Below are positions 21,635 to 32,405 of a stretch of DNA of 64,000 nucleotides, piece after piece. The translations under genes and the position numbers were made by a program. The stretch spans positions 1-64,000 of the forward strand of contig JAMFSR010000001.1 of NCBI GenBank assembly GCA_026225395.1, given 5' to 3'. Under the pieces are notes generated by a model, which did no database searches, was not told the DNA's origin, and saw only the letters and a program-made list of their open reading frames with translations. The stretch comes from Granulicella sapmiensis (GTDB lineage Bacteria > Acidobacteriota > Terriglobia > Terriglobales > Acidobacteriaceae). The first letter of the stretch is position 1; the number at the start of each line of letters is the position of its first letter.

Positions 21635-21868
21635 ATGGAACGCCAGATCATCACCGTCGATTCAGAAGGACAACTTATCCTGTCGGCTGAAGTCAGTGCC
21701 GCTCTGGGGCTCGAGCCTGGCTCTGCGTGGGAGATCTCCGTCGAGGAAAAGAAGATATTACTTCACCCCGCTCTACCCGACCCCGTCGTGGCGCTGCGCG
21801 GCATGTTCAAGCCCGGCCCATCCCTTGAGGACGACCTTATGGAATGGCGGCGGTCTGAGAAGTGGTAA
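21635..21868 (+). CDS. AbrB/VapB-type antitoxin
   Basis: SpoVT/AbrB-like QIITVDSEGQLILSAEVSAALGLEPGSAWEIS; overlaps PIN gene. Confidence 0.7.
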   Translation: MERQIITVDSEGQLILSAEVSAALGLEPGSAWEISVEEKKILLHPALPDPVVALRGMFKPGPSLEDDLMEWRRSEKW

Positions 21869-22281
21869 CCTTCGCTCTCGATACCAGCGCGATTCTCCGC
21901 TACATCGATAGCGAAGCTGGTCCCGATCGAGTCGCAGAGATTTTCCTCGCAAAAACCGCCGGAACCGCCGAAGTTGTCACTTCCGCAATTCATTGGGGAG
22001 AGTTTGTCGGCGTCATTCTCAAACGGCACGGGCATAGCGCAGTACAAGTAGCTATTGAGCGTCTGAATGCAGTGCCCGTTCGCGTCATCCCCGCAACAGC
22101 AGAGCGCGCCGCCAGGGCCGCGGCAATTAAATTCAGATATGTCATCCCATACGCAGATGCTTTTGGCGTCGAGTTGGCAGGCGACACACCTGATCACGTC
22201 CTTGTGACCGCCGACTTCGATGTGAAGCCGGCTCAAGGCGCTATCGCCATCGAATTCCTTCCCACTAAGCCCAAGACGTGA
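21862..22281 (+). CDS. PIN-domain (VapC-like) toxin
   Basis: FALDTSAILRYIDSE, acidic residues in SAIHWGEFVGV and YADAFGVELAGDTPDHVLVTADFD; GTG start overlaps the upstream stop. Confidence 0.8.
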   Translation: MVTFALDTSAILRYIDSEAGPDRVAEIFLAKTAGTAEVVTSAIHWGEFVGVILKRHGHSAVQVAIERLNAVPVRVIPATAERAARAAAIKFRYVIPYADAFGVELAGDTPDHVLVTADFDVKPAQGAIAIEFLPTKPKT

Positions 22282-22354
22282 ATCGGCAGTGCGTCGACGA
22301 ACATCGGCTGATCTAGCTAACGCAAAGCTCGCACAATCTATTCAAAATCCACCT

Positions 22355-23038
22355 ATGAAATTCTTGCTCCTCTGGAAGTTCTTCGCTCTCGCCTTCAGCG
22401 CGCTGCTGCCGCTGGTAAACCCGCTCGGCTCCGCGCTGCTCTTCGTGGGCTTCGTCGGCGACGTCCCCATCAGCCTCTACCGCTCGCTCGCACGCCGCAT
22501 CGCCGTCAACATCCTCATCTTCTTCGCAGTCATTGAGCTCGTCGGCTCGGCGATCCTCAACTTCTTCGGCATCTCACTGCCCATCGTTCAGGTCTCCGGA
22601 GGCCTCGTCATCGCGGCCATGGGCTGGTCGCTTCTCAACCAGCCGGAGACCAAGCCCGGCGAGAAGAACGTCCAGATGAATACCCCCAGCGAGGACGTCA
22701 CGAACGCCCTCGTCGCACGTTCGTTCTATCCCTTCACGTTTCCGCTTACCGTAGGACCAGGCAGCCTCGTCGTCACGCTCACCCTCAGCGCGCAGGCCTC
22801 GCAGTCGAGCCTGTCCAACAGCGTCATCGCGCACGTCGGCATCTTTCTCGCGGCCATCGCGATGAGCGTTTCGGTCCTGATCTGCTACGCCAACGCACCG
22901 CGCATCACGCGCGCTATATCCCCCACCACTGCGCACGGCATTCTGCGCGTGGTCGCTTTCTTTCTGCTCTGCATCGGAGTCCAAATCACCTGGAACGGCC
23001 TCAACACCCTCATTACACCGTTCCTTCATCACGCCTAG
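22355..23038 (+). CDS. MarC family integral membrane protein
   Basis: FSALLPLVNPLGSALLF, QVSGGLVIAAMGWSLL, FYPFTFPLTVGPGSLVVTLTL. Confidence 0.85.
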   Translation: MKFLLLWKFFALAFSALLPLVNPLGSALLFVGFVGDVPISLYRSLARRIAVNILIFFAVIELVGSAILNFFGISLPIVQVSGGLVIAAMGWSLLNQPETKPGEKNVQMNTPSEDVTNALVARSFYPFTFPLTVGPGSLVVTLTLSAQASQSSLSNSVIAHVGIFLAAIAMSVSVLICYANAPRITRAISPTTAHGILRVVAFFLLCIGVQITWNGLNTLITPFLHHA

Positions 23039-23046
23039 AATTCCTT

Positions 23047-23793
<747 letters not shown>

Positions 23794-23846
23794 TCCCCAA
23801 TCCCCAACCCCTATTTCACCCGCGATACACTCAAAGCGGCACCACC

Positions 23847-26228
23847 ATGCGCATCTTCACCCGCTACATCCTCCGCGAAGTCATCGGCTATGCCCTCCTC
23901 GGCGGCGTGCTCTTCACCTTTATCCTCTTCATGCGCTACCTGCTCCCGATCATGGAGCTTCTGGTGCGCGGCGCTGCCACGCCAACCGACATCCTCCGCC
24001 TCATCGGCTATCTATTGCCCAACTTCCTCACCCTCACCATCCCCATGGCCGTGCTCATCGGCATCCTGCTCGGCCTCAGCCGCCTGGCCGCGGACAGTGA
24101 AGTGACAGCCATGCGTGCCTCCGGCATGGGCGTCCTCTCGTTTGTTGGCATCGTCAGCATCTTCGCGGCGCTGTCCTGGGCCATCTGTCTTGGCAATACG
24201 CTTTACGTCGCTCCCAAAGCCGCTGCATCCCTGCTTCGCTATCAGGACGAAGTAGCCTCAGGCGGAGCTGCCGCTATCCAGGTGCAGCCGCGCGTCTTCT
24301 ACGAAGACTTCAAGAACTACGTCCTCTACGTGCAGGACGCTACTCCAGGCGCCAACGGCGCATCCGTCTGGCGCAACGTCTTCCTTGCCGACCTCACCCA
24401 GCCCGCCACGCCCCACATCATCACCGCGCAGGAAGCCATCGCCCTCAACGGCGGCCCGCAAACCCTGCGCATCCAGATGTTCGACGGCACCCGCCACGAC
24501 ATCGCCGCCAACGCACCCGACCAGTACAACATTGCCACCTTCAACGCCACCGAGCTTCCGATGCAGGTCGGCCAGCAGGAAGACTCCCACCTCAGCCGCA
24601 AAGATACGCCCATGGAAGCCCTTAGCCTCAGCGATGTCTGGCGGTGTTCCTACGGACACGCCGCTCCCGGCGACGCCACCAAAGATCCGCAGGCCTATAG
24701 GATCGAGTTGCAGCGCCGTCTCTCTTGGCCGGCGGCCTGCTTCGTGCTCATGCTCGTCGGTGTCCCACTTGGCCTGTCGTCCAAGCGCGGCGGCAAAGGC
24801 ACAGGCTTCGTCGTCACGCTCTGCCTGGTCTTTCTGTACTACATTCTGTCGTATGTGGGCGTTGCACTCGCCCGCGACGGCAAGCTCTCTGCGTTCTCCG
24901 GCGTCTGGGGTGCGAATCTGCTGTTTACTGCCGCCGGTTTGCTGCTCATCCAGCAACTTTCCCGCGGAGGCATCGCTCTCAACCTGGTCGCCAGCGCCGG
25001 CACCGCGCTCGGCAACCTCGCCACTCGGCTTCGTCCCTCCAGCCGCACCACCATTGAAGGCTCGGGCGCGGCCATGCGCCGGCTTCGCCGGGCGTTGCGT
25101 ATCCGTTTCCCGCTCATCCTCGACGAGTACGTCATGGGCAGCACGCTGCGAAACTTCATCCTCGTGCTCGTCTCGCTCTCGATGCTGTTCCTCGTCTTCA
25201 CGTTCTTCGAGCTTATCGGCGACATCATCAAGTACCGCACGCCGCTGGTTACCGTCTGGGAATACCTCGTCAACCTGATTCCCTTCATCCTCTACTCCAT
25301 CACGCCCCTTTGCGCGTTGGTCGCCGTGCTCATCACCTTCGGCGCGCTCTCGCGCACCTCCGAGCTCACGGCGATGAAGGCCACCGGCACCAGCCTCTAC
25401 CGCATCGTTGCCCCGGTCCTGCTCATCGCAGCCATACTCTCCGTCGCGCTCTTTGCCTTCGACGAAGATATCCTCCCCGCCGCCAACCGCCGCCAGGCAG
25501 CTCTCCGCGCCGTCATCAAGGGCAAGCCCGCGCAGACGTTCCTTCGCCCCGACCGCCAGTGGATGTCCGGCCAAAACATGACACCTGTCGGCGGAGAGCC
25601 CCAACCCACGCGCATCTTCTACTATCAGGCCTTCGATCCCAGCCAGGACGTCTTCGCCAACCTCACCGTATTCGAGTTCAAGCCGGGCACCTTCACCCTG
25701 ACGCGCCGCATCTTCGCCACCAGCGCCCACTGGGACTCCACCGTCAACGGCTGGATCTTCGAAAACGGCTGGCAGCGCACCTTCAATGGCGAAGTCACGG
25801 CCACCTATCAACCCTTCACCGTCAGCACCTTCCCCGCCATCCACGAGCAGCCGAGCTACTTCAAGAAAGACAACCGCCAATCGCAGGAGATGTCCTACTC
25901 CGAGCTCACCGGCTACATTGGCGATCTCAAGCAGTCCGGCTTTGACACCACACGCCTCCGCGTCCAGCTAAACCACAAGCTCGCCTACCCCCTGATGTCG
26001 TTCGTCATGGCTATCCTCGCCATACCGTTCGCGCTTTCCGCCGGCAAGCGCGGCAACCTGGCCGGCATGGGAGCAGGTATCGCCATCGCGATCACCTATT
26101 GGGTCGTCGCGCTCTTTTTTGAAAACCTCGGCGACGTCAACTCACTGCCGGCGATTCTCGCCGCGTGGTCGCCGGACATTCTCTTCGCCATGGTCGGAAG
26201 CTACCTGCTCCTGCGCGTTCCCACCTAG
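23847..26228 (+). CDS. LptF/LptG (YjgP/YjgQ) family permease, two permease modules in one polypeptide
   Basis: Two permease repeats: MRIFTRYILREV..ADSEVTAMRASGMG and ILDEYVMGSTLRNFILV..SRTSELTAMKATGTSLYRI; 793 aa. Confidence 0.88.
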   Translation: MRIFTRYILREVIGYALLGGVLFTFILFMRYLLPIMELLVRGAATPTDILRLIGYLLPNFLTLTIPMAVLIGILLGLSRLAADSEVTAMRASGMGVLSFVGIVSIFAALSWAICLGNTLYVAPKAAASLLRYQDEVASGGAAAIQVQPRVFYEDFKNYVLYVQDATPGANGASVWRNVFLADLTQPATPHIITAQEAIALNGGPQTLRIQMFDGTRHDIAANAPDQYNIATFNATELPMQVGQQEDSHLSRKDTPMEALSLSDVWRCSYGHAAPGDATKDPQAYRIELQRRLSWPAACFVLMLVGVPLGLSSKRGGKGTGFVVTLCLVFLYYILSYVGVALARDGKLSAFSGVWGANLLFTAAGLLLIQQLSRGGIALNLVASAGTALGNLATRLRPSSRTTIEGSGAAMRRLRRALRIRFPLILDEYVMGSTLRNFILVLVSLSMLFLVFTFFELIGDIIKYRTPLVTVWEYLVNLIPFILYSITPLCALVAVLITFGALSRTSELTAMKATGTSLYRIVAPVLLIAAILSVALFAFDEDILPAANRRQAALRAVIKGKPAQTFLRPDRQWMSGQNMTPVGGEPQPTRIFYYQAFDPSQDVFANLTVFEFKPGTFTLTRRIFATSAHWDSTVNGWIFENGWQRTFNGEVTATYQPFTVSTFPAIHEQPSYFKKDNRQSQEMSYSELTGYIGDLKQSGFDTTRLRVQLNHKLAYPLMSFVMAILAIPFALSAGKRGNLAGMGAGIAIAITYWVVALFFENLGDVNSLPAILAAWSPDILFAMVGSYLLLRVPT

Positions 26229-26257
26229 CTCGTCCGGATCACCACCACATGGCGTGT

Positions 26258-26323
26258 CCCGGATTAGCAGCGGGCTTTAGCCCGCTGAATAACAAGCAAA
26301 AAAAGGGCTTCAGCCCTGGGCCT
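26258..26323 (-). repeat. REP family A copy A1
   Basis: GGATTAGCAGCGGGCTTTAGCCCGCTG...GGGCTTCAGCCCTGGGCC, reverse complement of the family. Confidence 0.75.
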
Positions 26324-26353
26324 TCTTTCACCTACAGGCGTGACGAAAAGCGT

Positions 26354-26590
26354 CTACCCCGCTCGCCCGCCCGGCTGCAGTGCGATCTGAATCGTATGTT
26401 GACTCGTCCACGCCGTCAGCACCACGGCTCCGTGCAGGCTCAGGCAGCTGTCCACCCGCACGGCTACCTTCGTCTCCCGCACCCGCTCGATCGCCGCCAA
26501 AGCAGTCGCATCCACTGCATGGGCCCACCAGCCAAGGACCGCAGCCACGGCAACCAAAGCCAAATCACGCACCAGCGGACGTTCCATCAT
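26354..26590 (-). CDS. Small secreted/anchored hypothetical protein (paralogue 1)
   Basis: Start refined to 26590 by GGAG; MMERPLVRDLALVAVAAVLGWWAHAVDA; shares leader and N-terminus with 26685-26999. Confidence 0.6.
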   Translation of the reverse strand: MMERPLVRDLALVAVAAVLGWWAHAVDATALAAIERVRETKVAVRVDSCLSLHGAVVLTAWTSQHTIQIALQPGGRAG

Positions 26591-26684
26591 CGCGGTCATC
26601 TCCAAAACAGATGGCAATAGGACTCCACACAAGCCATAAGGTTTCGGCTGAATGAAAAAATATTTGTCCTCTTTCCAGTTGCAC

Positions 26685-26999
26685 CTAGTGATTGCTGCCC
26701 ATCGGGCAGTTGGTGCGCTGGATCGGCCCGCCCGGCCGGTCGATCTGAAGACTGTAGGCACAGTTGATATGGTCGCTGTTGACGGCGGAAGGATACACGT
26801 ACAGCGTGCGCGTGCTCGGGTTATAAAGCGTCAGCGAGCCATAGATATTGGCGCCCCCGCCAAACTGGAACTCAAGACCGCTATCGGAAGGTTGGCTGGG
26901 CTCCGCGTGAACGGCATTGTTGGCCGAGTGAGCCCACCATCCAAGGGCGGCTGCAAAGGCAAGAAGCACAAAATCGCGCAGAAGCGAGCGTAGCGTCAT
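26685..26999 (-). CDS. Small secreted/anchored hypothetical protein (paralogue 2)
   Basis: MTLRSLLRDFVLLAFAAALGWWAHSANNAVHAEP; GGAGAGG upstream. Confidence 0.65.
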   Translation of the reverse strand: MTLRSLLRDFVLLAFAAALGWWAHSANNAVHAEPSQPSDSGLEFQFGGGANIYGSLTLYNPSTRTLYVYPSAVNSDHINCAYSLQIDRPGGPIQRTNCPMGSNH

Positions 27000-27131
27000 A
27001 GGGTCCTCTCCAAACAGATGGAAGTAGGACTCGCGCTTGCCTATAAAGTTTTGGAGGATCGCGAAAAATGTCTGCGAACCGACCCTCTCGCCTTCTCTAC
27101 GCTCTACACTCTATCCTCTACACTCTTCCCC

Positions 27132-27716
27132 ATGTCCGACAAACTCTCCCCATCGCGCCTCGAAGCCTTCTCCGACGGCGTAATCGCCGTCATCATCACC
27201 ATCATGGTGCTGGAGCTCAAAGTTCCGGGCAAAGAGGTCAGCAACCTCGTAGGCCTGCGCGAAGCTGCTCCCCTGCTCCTCGTCTACCTTCTCAGCTTCG
27301 TCCAGACCGGCATCTACTGGGTCAACCACCACTACCTCATCGACGACGTCGAGCAGGTCACGCACGGCATCCTCTGGGCTAACCTCGCGCTCCTGTTTAC
27401 CCTTTCACTCATCCCCTGGGCCACCAACTGGGTCGCCCTGCGCGGCATCTCGTCCTTTTCAGTAGCGCTCTACTGCATCGTCTGCCAGCTTCCCGCCCTC
27501 GCCTGGTTCATCCTCTCCACCCTCATCTGCCGCCGCAGCGGCAAGCCCCTGGCCGGCAGCCCCGGCCAGCAAATCGTCTCGACCATCCTCTACACCGGCG
27601 CCATCCCCGTCGCCTATTACAACCCCTACATCGCCCTCGCCATGATCAGCCTCGTCGCGGTCCGCTGGTTCCTGCCGCCGAAAAAAATCGTCGTCCTCAC
27701 CCAGAACTCCGAGTAA
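27132..27716 (+). CDS. TMEM175 family (DUF1211) potassium-channel-like membrane protein
   Basis: RLEAFSDGVIAVIITIMVLELKVP signature. Confidence 0.85.
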   Translation: MSDKLSPSRLEAFSDGVIAVIITIMVLELKVPGKEVSNLVGLREAAPLLLVYLLSFVQTGIYWVNHHYLIDDVEQVTHGILWANLALLFTLSLIPWATNWVALRGISSFSVALYCIVCQLPALAWFILSTLICRRSGKPLAGSPGQQIVSTILYTGAIPVAYYNPYIALAMISLVAVRWFLPPKKIVVLTQNSE

Positions 27717-27813
27717 CCCGTCAACTTCGCGAACTTGCTTTCCCTTTGCGCACTTCGCGTCAAGGCAGTTGCTTTAGCACCTTACGCCGGAATGCACTAA
27801 ACTGTCTTTCGGC

Positions 27814-28728
27814 ATGAATCTGCAAGGCTGCGGTACCGCGCTCGTCACCCCTTTCCGTCCCGATGGCTCACTCGACGAGGCAGCGCTGCACGCGCACGTC
27901 AACTGGCAGATCGCAAACGGCATCACCCTCCTCATCCCCGCCGGCACCACCGGCGAAGCCTCCACGCTCTCCGAAGCCGAGATCTTCCGCGTCGTGGAAA
28001 CCACCGTCGCCGCCGCCGGCGGACGCGTCCCGGTCTTCGCCGGTTGCACGCACAACTCCACCGCCCAGGCCGCACTCAACGCCAAGAAGCTCTCCCGCAT
28101 CGACGGCCTCACCGGCCTCCTCACCGCCAATCCCTACTACAACCGCCCCGGCCAGGAAGGTCAGTACCAGCACTTCCGCGCCATCGCCGAAGCCACGGAC
28201 CTTCCCATCCTGCTCTACAACATCCCCGGCCGCACCGGCGCTAACCTCGAACCCGACACCGTCCTCCGCCTCGCCGACATCCCCAACATCGTAGGCATCA
28301 AGGAGTCCAGCGGCAACCTCGCCCAGATTACCGAGCTCATCACCAAGGCCCCACGCGCCTTCAAGGTCTTCTCCGGTGACGACGCCCTCGCCCTGCCCAC
28401 GCTCGCCGTCGGCGGCGCCGGCCTCATCTCCGTTGCTTCGAACGCCATCCCGCAGCAGATGGCTCAGATGGTCAACTCCGCGCTCACCGAAAACTGGGTC
28501 GCCGCCCGCCGCATCAATCGCCACTACTACGGCCTGATCCAGGCCAACTTCATCGAACCCAGCCCGGCCCCGATCAAAGCTGTACTGACTTTGCTCGGCC
28601 GCGGCAACGAGATTCTCCGCCTGCCGATGGTCCCGGTCACTGCGAAGTCGCGCCACAAGCTCGAAATGATCCTGGGCGAGCTAGGCCTGCTCCGCGACAG
28701 CCCGCAAGACCGTCTGCGCGTCTTTTAG
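27814..28728 (+). CDS. dapA: 4-hydroxy-tetrahydrodipicolinate synthase
   Basis: GCGTALVTPFRPDGSLDEAAL, PAGTTGEASTLSEAE, YYNRPGQEGQYQHFRAIAEA, ILYNIPGRTG, GIKESSGNL. Confidence 0.96.
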   Translation: MNLQGCGTALVTPFRPDGSLDEAALHAHVNWQIANGITLLIPAGTTGEASTLSEAEIFRVVETTVAAAGGRVPVFAGCTHNSTAQAALNAKKLSRIDGLTGLLTANPYYNRPGQEGQYQHFRAIAEATDLPILLYNIPGRTGANLEPDTVLRLADIPNIVGIKESSGNLAQITELITKAPRAFKVFSGDDALALPTLAVGGAGLISVASNAIPQQMAQMVNSALTENWVAARRINRHYYGLIQANFIEPSPAPIKAVLTLLGRGNEILRLPMVPVTAKSRHKLEMILGELGLLRDSPQDRLRVF

Positions 28729-28785
28729 ATAACCCAGCCGCTTCGCTTTCCTCCGCGAAACTCGGCTCCCTCCGCGAACTCTGCG

Positions 28786-29718
28786 TCAAAGCCCCCGCAT
28801 CACCTGCTCCGTCACCCAATCCGTCCAAACCGCCTCATCCCCAGGGCACATCAACCCCTCCCCATCCCTTACCGCTGCCACAAAGTTCTCAATCGCCGGC
28901 AGATGCCGCAACTCCGCCGTAGGCAAACTCTCCTCACCACCCGGCCACAGCAGCAAATCCCCATTCAGCGGCGTCAGCACAATCTCTCCATCGGTCCCCA
29001 CCACGCGAAACTCATCCCTCGCCACATGCGAGTTCCACCGCGCATCCACCACAGCATGCACCCCACCCGCATACCCAATCAACACCGTAGCCGAGTCCTC
29101 CACCTTCAGCGCATGCAGCGCATTCGACCGCATCCCCACCGCCCGCTCCGGCTTCCCAAACAAATAATTGCAGGCATCGATCCGGTGCGACCCCACGTCA
29201 TACAGCGGCCCTCCGCCCGCAAACTTCGGATCACGCAACCACGCTCGCTCCTCACTCTCCAGCCAGCCATGATAAATCGCCTCCACAAACACCGGCTTGC
29301 CGATCGCACCCGCGGCAATCAACTCCTTCGCCCGCCGCAGCTTCGGATACCCCCGCCGGTAGTAGCTCACCCCAAACAGCACACCCGCTCGCGCAGCCTC
29401 ATCCACCATCTGCGCAGCTTCGCTGTAGTTCAGCGCTACCGGCTTCTCGCACAGCACATGCTTTCCCGCCCGCATCGCCGCAATCGCCTGCGGCGCATGC
29501 AAAAACACCGGCGACCCCACATACACCGCATCGATCGCCTCGTCCTCCAGCGCCTCATCCAGCGTCTCCCAGGCTTTGACACCGGGATACTCCGCAGCCT
29601 TCGTCAGATCCCGCGTCACCACGCCATACAGCACGCTACGCTCGTCCGCTTTAATCGCCGGGATAACCGCCTTGCGCGTAATATCCCCAATCCCCACCAC
29701 CAGCCAGTTCACATTCAT
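28786..29718 (-). CDS. Gfo/Idh/MocA family oxidoreductase
   Basis: VVGIGDITRKAVIPAI, AGKHVLCEKPVALNYSEA, GGGPLYDVGSHRIDACNYLFG. Confidence 0.92.
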   Translation of the reverse strand: MNVNWLVVGIGDITRKAVIPAIKADERSVLYGVVTRDLTKAAEYPGVKAWETLDEALEDEAIDAVYVGSPVFLHAPQAIAAMRAGKHVLCEKPVALNYSEAAQMVDEAARAGVLFGVSYYRRGYPKLRRAKELIAAGAIGKPVFVEAIYHGWLESEERAWLRDPKFAGGGPLYDVGSHRIDACNYLFGKPERAVGMRSNALHALKVEDSATVLIGYAGGVHAVVDARWNSHVARDEFRVVGTDGEIVLTPLNGDLLLWPGGEESLPTAELRHLPAIENFVAAVRDGEGLMCPGDEAVWTDWVTEQVMRGL

Positions 29719-29810
29719 CCGTACAGCATACCCCGTAGACTCAACGCGATAACCTAACCCCCGCACCCTCGTCTCATCGACATCGCCACTTCAACCCGCA
29801 AAGGTCAACC

Positions 29811-30359
29811 GTGAAAGCCTTCACCCTCCTTCTAGCCCTCACCCTCGCCGCAACCGCCGGCGCACAATCCACCTGGAAGAACCTACGCTTCGGCCAATCC
29901 CGCGACGACGTCCACAACGCCCTCACCGCGCAGGGCATCGCCGTCGAAACCAGCCAGGAAGGCGCGCTCCAGTCCACCAGCGACTACCCACTCTTCGTCC
30001 CCGGCCTCCGCCACCCCCTGCCGCTCCACACCGAGTTCCGCTTTACCGACTCCGGCGGCCTCATGGACATCACCCTCACCCTCGACATCCCCGCCATGCG
30101 CCAGAACTACAACGAGTTCCGCACCGACGACGCCTTGCTCGCCTTCGCCTCTGACCACCTCACCCGCGCCCTCACCGACATCTACGCCGCGCCCGTCTCC
30201 ACCACCTCCGAGTGCGACGCCGACCCCGCCACCTTCGCCAACAAGCCCACCGGCTGCACCATCAATTGGCACGGCACCGGCCAATCCATCGCCATCGACT
30301 GGCTCACCCGCCCCGCACACCTCTACATCCGCTATCAAATGCTCTCGCCCGATCTCTAA
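29811..30359 (+). CDS. Hypothetical exported protein
   Basis: Signal peptide MKAFTLLLALTLAATAGAQS; intact ORF. Confidence 0.7.
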   Translation: MKAFTLLLALTLAATAGAQSTWKNLRFGQSRDDVHNALTAQGIAVETSQEGALQSTSDYPLFVPGLRHPLPLHTEFRFTDSGGLMDITLTLDIPAMRQNYNEFRTDDALLAFASDHLTRALTDIYAAPVSTTSECDADPATFANKPTGCTINWHGTGQSIAIDWLTRPAHLYIRYQMLSPDL

Positions 30360-30398
30360 CCCTTGCGATCCACCCGCACGCACGCCCAAAATAGAAAC

Positions 30399-30893
30399 AT
30401 GCCGCTAGAAATCCCCGCCGACACCCTCATCCTCTGGAACGACCAAAGCGCCCAGCACTGGCACGACTTCCTCGTCGCCAACCCCGGCCTCATGGACATC
30501 TCTTGCGATATCGGCCGCGCGACCACCATCGCCCAGCTCTTCCAGCACATCGTCGCCGTCGAACTCCGCTACGCCCAGCGCCTCGCCTCCCAGCCCGAGT
30601 CCGACTACGCCGACATCCCCTTCGACTCGCCCGCCGCCATCTTCGCCACCCACACCCGCGCCCTGGACACCGTCCGCACGCTCCTCGCCGACCCCACTTA
30701 CGACTGGTCCCACGAAATCGAGTTCCAGACCATCACCGCCGGTCGCCTCCGCGCCTCCCGCCGCGCCATCCTCATCCACCTGCTCATGCACAGCATCCGC
30801 CATTACGCGCAACTCGCCACGCTCGCTCGCACCCACGGCTTCAAACCCACCTTTCCTGGCGACTACCTCTTCGTCGACGCCAAACGCGCCTGA
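30399..30893 (+). CDS. DinB-like family protein
   Basis: LFQHIVAVELRYAQRLA..ILIHLLMHSIRHYAQLATLAR, conserved His pattern of DinB/YfiT folds. Confidence 0.75.
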   Translation: MPLEIPADTLILWNDQSAQHWHDFLVANPGLMDISCDIGRATTIAQLFQHIVAVELRYAQRLASQPESDYADIPFDSPAAIFATHTRALDTVRTLLADPTYDWSHEIEFQTITAGRLRASRRAILIHLLMHSIRHYAQLATLARTHGFKPTFPGDYLFVDAKRA

Positions 30894-30909
30894 TCTGCAT
30901 CCAACGGGC

Positions 30910-31344
30910 ATGCACAATCTTCTAGCGATTGCTTCGCTCGCGATCCCGTTCGCCGCCGCCACGCTCGTTCCACGCGCCCAGGCCCAGCCCAACGGCATCG
31001 TCTCGCTCTACGAGCTCCGCCACACCTCGCGCCCGCTTCTCATCTTCGCCCCTAAACCCGACGACCCTCAGCTCGAAATCCAGGTCCGCCGCCTCACCCA
31101 GAACGCCGCCATGCTCGCCGAGCGCGACGTCGTCATCATCGCCATCCCTTTCGAAAGCCCCTCACCCACCGACGCCTCCCTAAGCCCCGACGAAGCCACC
31201 GAGGCCCGTCGCCGCTTCCACATCGCCCCCACCGACTTCACCGTCATCCTCCTCGGCAAAGACGGCAGCGAAAAGCTCCGCGACACCAAACCCTTCACCA
31301 TCGCCAAGCTCCGCGACACCATCGACGCCATGCCTATGCGCTAG
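30910..31344 (+). CDS. DUF4174-like exported protein
   Basis: SRPLLIFAPKPDDPQLEIQVRRL..VILLGKDGSEKLRDTKPF. Confidence 0.7.
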   Translation: MHNLLAIASLAIPFAAATLVPRAQAQPNGIVSLYELRHTSRPLLIFAPKPDDPQLEIQVRRLTQNAAMLAERDVVIIAIPFESPSPTDASLSPDEATEARRRFHIAPTDFTVILLGKDGSEKLRDTKPFTIAKLRDTIDAMPMR

Positions 31345-31517
31345 GACGAAATCCGCGCCCACTCCCACTAACCCCACACGCGCCCCTGGTCTTGCTCTTG
31401 TCTTTCTGGTTTTCCATTCCGAGCAACGGGAGGAACCTGCTTCATCCCGTTCTTCACCCGCTCCGGCACAATGCCCCAGGGGAACATTCCCACCCCCACC
31501 CCCGTACCATCAACCCA

Positions 31518-32405
31518 ATGCCCCTCAAGCGTCCGCTTGCGCTAGCCCTCATCCTCCTCGCACTCCCTCTAGCGGCCCAGCAGCCCACTGCGCAGGACAT
31601 CATGGCCCGCGTAGCCGCCAACCAGGACGCCACCGAAGCCGCCCGCCTCCACTACGTCTACATCCAGCACGCCCACGTCCGCTCGCTCAAGGGCCACACC
31701 GTCCGCTGCGAAGAAACCACCGACACCCGCATCACCCCTACTGCCACCGGCTCCGACCAGCAGCTCATCAAGCTCGATGGCCGCCTGCTCCACAAGGGTC
31801 AATACATCACCTACACCCACCTCCCCACCATCGCCGAAACCGGCCATCCCAGCCCCAACACAGACGACATCAACATCGACAACGACGACGAAACCGACCG
31901 CGACATCGTCGAGCACATGCGCCACAACCTCACCAACGACAAATCGAAAGACGGCATCAGCGCCCGCCTCTTCCCCCTCACCTCAAAATCCCAGGCCGGC
32001 TACATCTTCCAGCTCCTCGGCCGCGCTCCCCTCAACGGCCACGACACCTTCCACCTCACCTTCCACCCGAAAGACACGTCAGACCAATCCAACTACGGCT
32101 GGAAGGGCGACGCCTGGATCGACACCGCCACCTTCCAGCCCGTCCTCGTCCGCACCGCCATGGCCCGCAACATCCCCTTCGCCGTCCGCACGCTACTCGG
32201 CACCAGCCTGCCCGGCCTCGGCTTCAGCGTCACCTACGCCCCCCAACCCGACGGCGTCTGGTTTCCCATCACCTTCGGCACCGAGTTCAAGATGCACATT
32301 CTCTTCTTCTTCAACCGCGAAATCATCATCGACGCCCACAACCTCGACTTCGAAAAAACCCACGTCACCTCGCAAATCCATCCCGCAGCCGAATCGGTCC
32401 CATAG
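31518..32405 (+). CDS. Hypothetical exported protein (outer-membrane lipoprotein-sorting-like fold possible)
   Basis: Signal peptide MPLKRPLALALILLALPLAAQ; beta-rich. Confidence 0.65.
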   Translation: MPLKRPLALALILLALPLAAQQPTAQDIMARVAANQDATEAARLHYVYIQHAHVRSLKGHTVRCEETTDTRITPTATGSDQQLIKLDGRLLHKGQYITYTHLPTIAETGHPSPNTDDINIDNDDETDRDIVEHMRHNLTNDKSKDGISARLFPLTSKSQAGYIFQLLGRAPLNGHDTFHLTFHPKDTSDQSNYGWKGDAWIDTATFQPVLVRTAMARNIPFAVRTLLGTSLPGLGFSVTYAPQPDGVWFPITFGTEFKMHILFFFNREIIIDAHNLDFEKTHVTSQIHPAAESVP

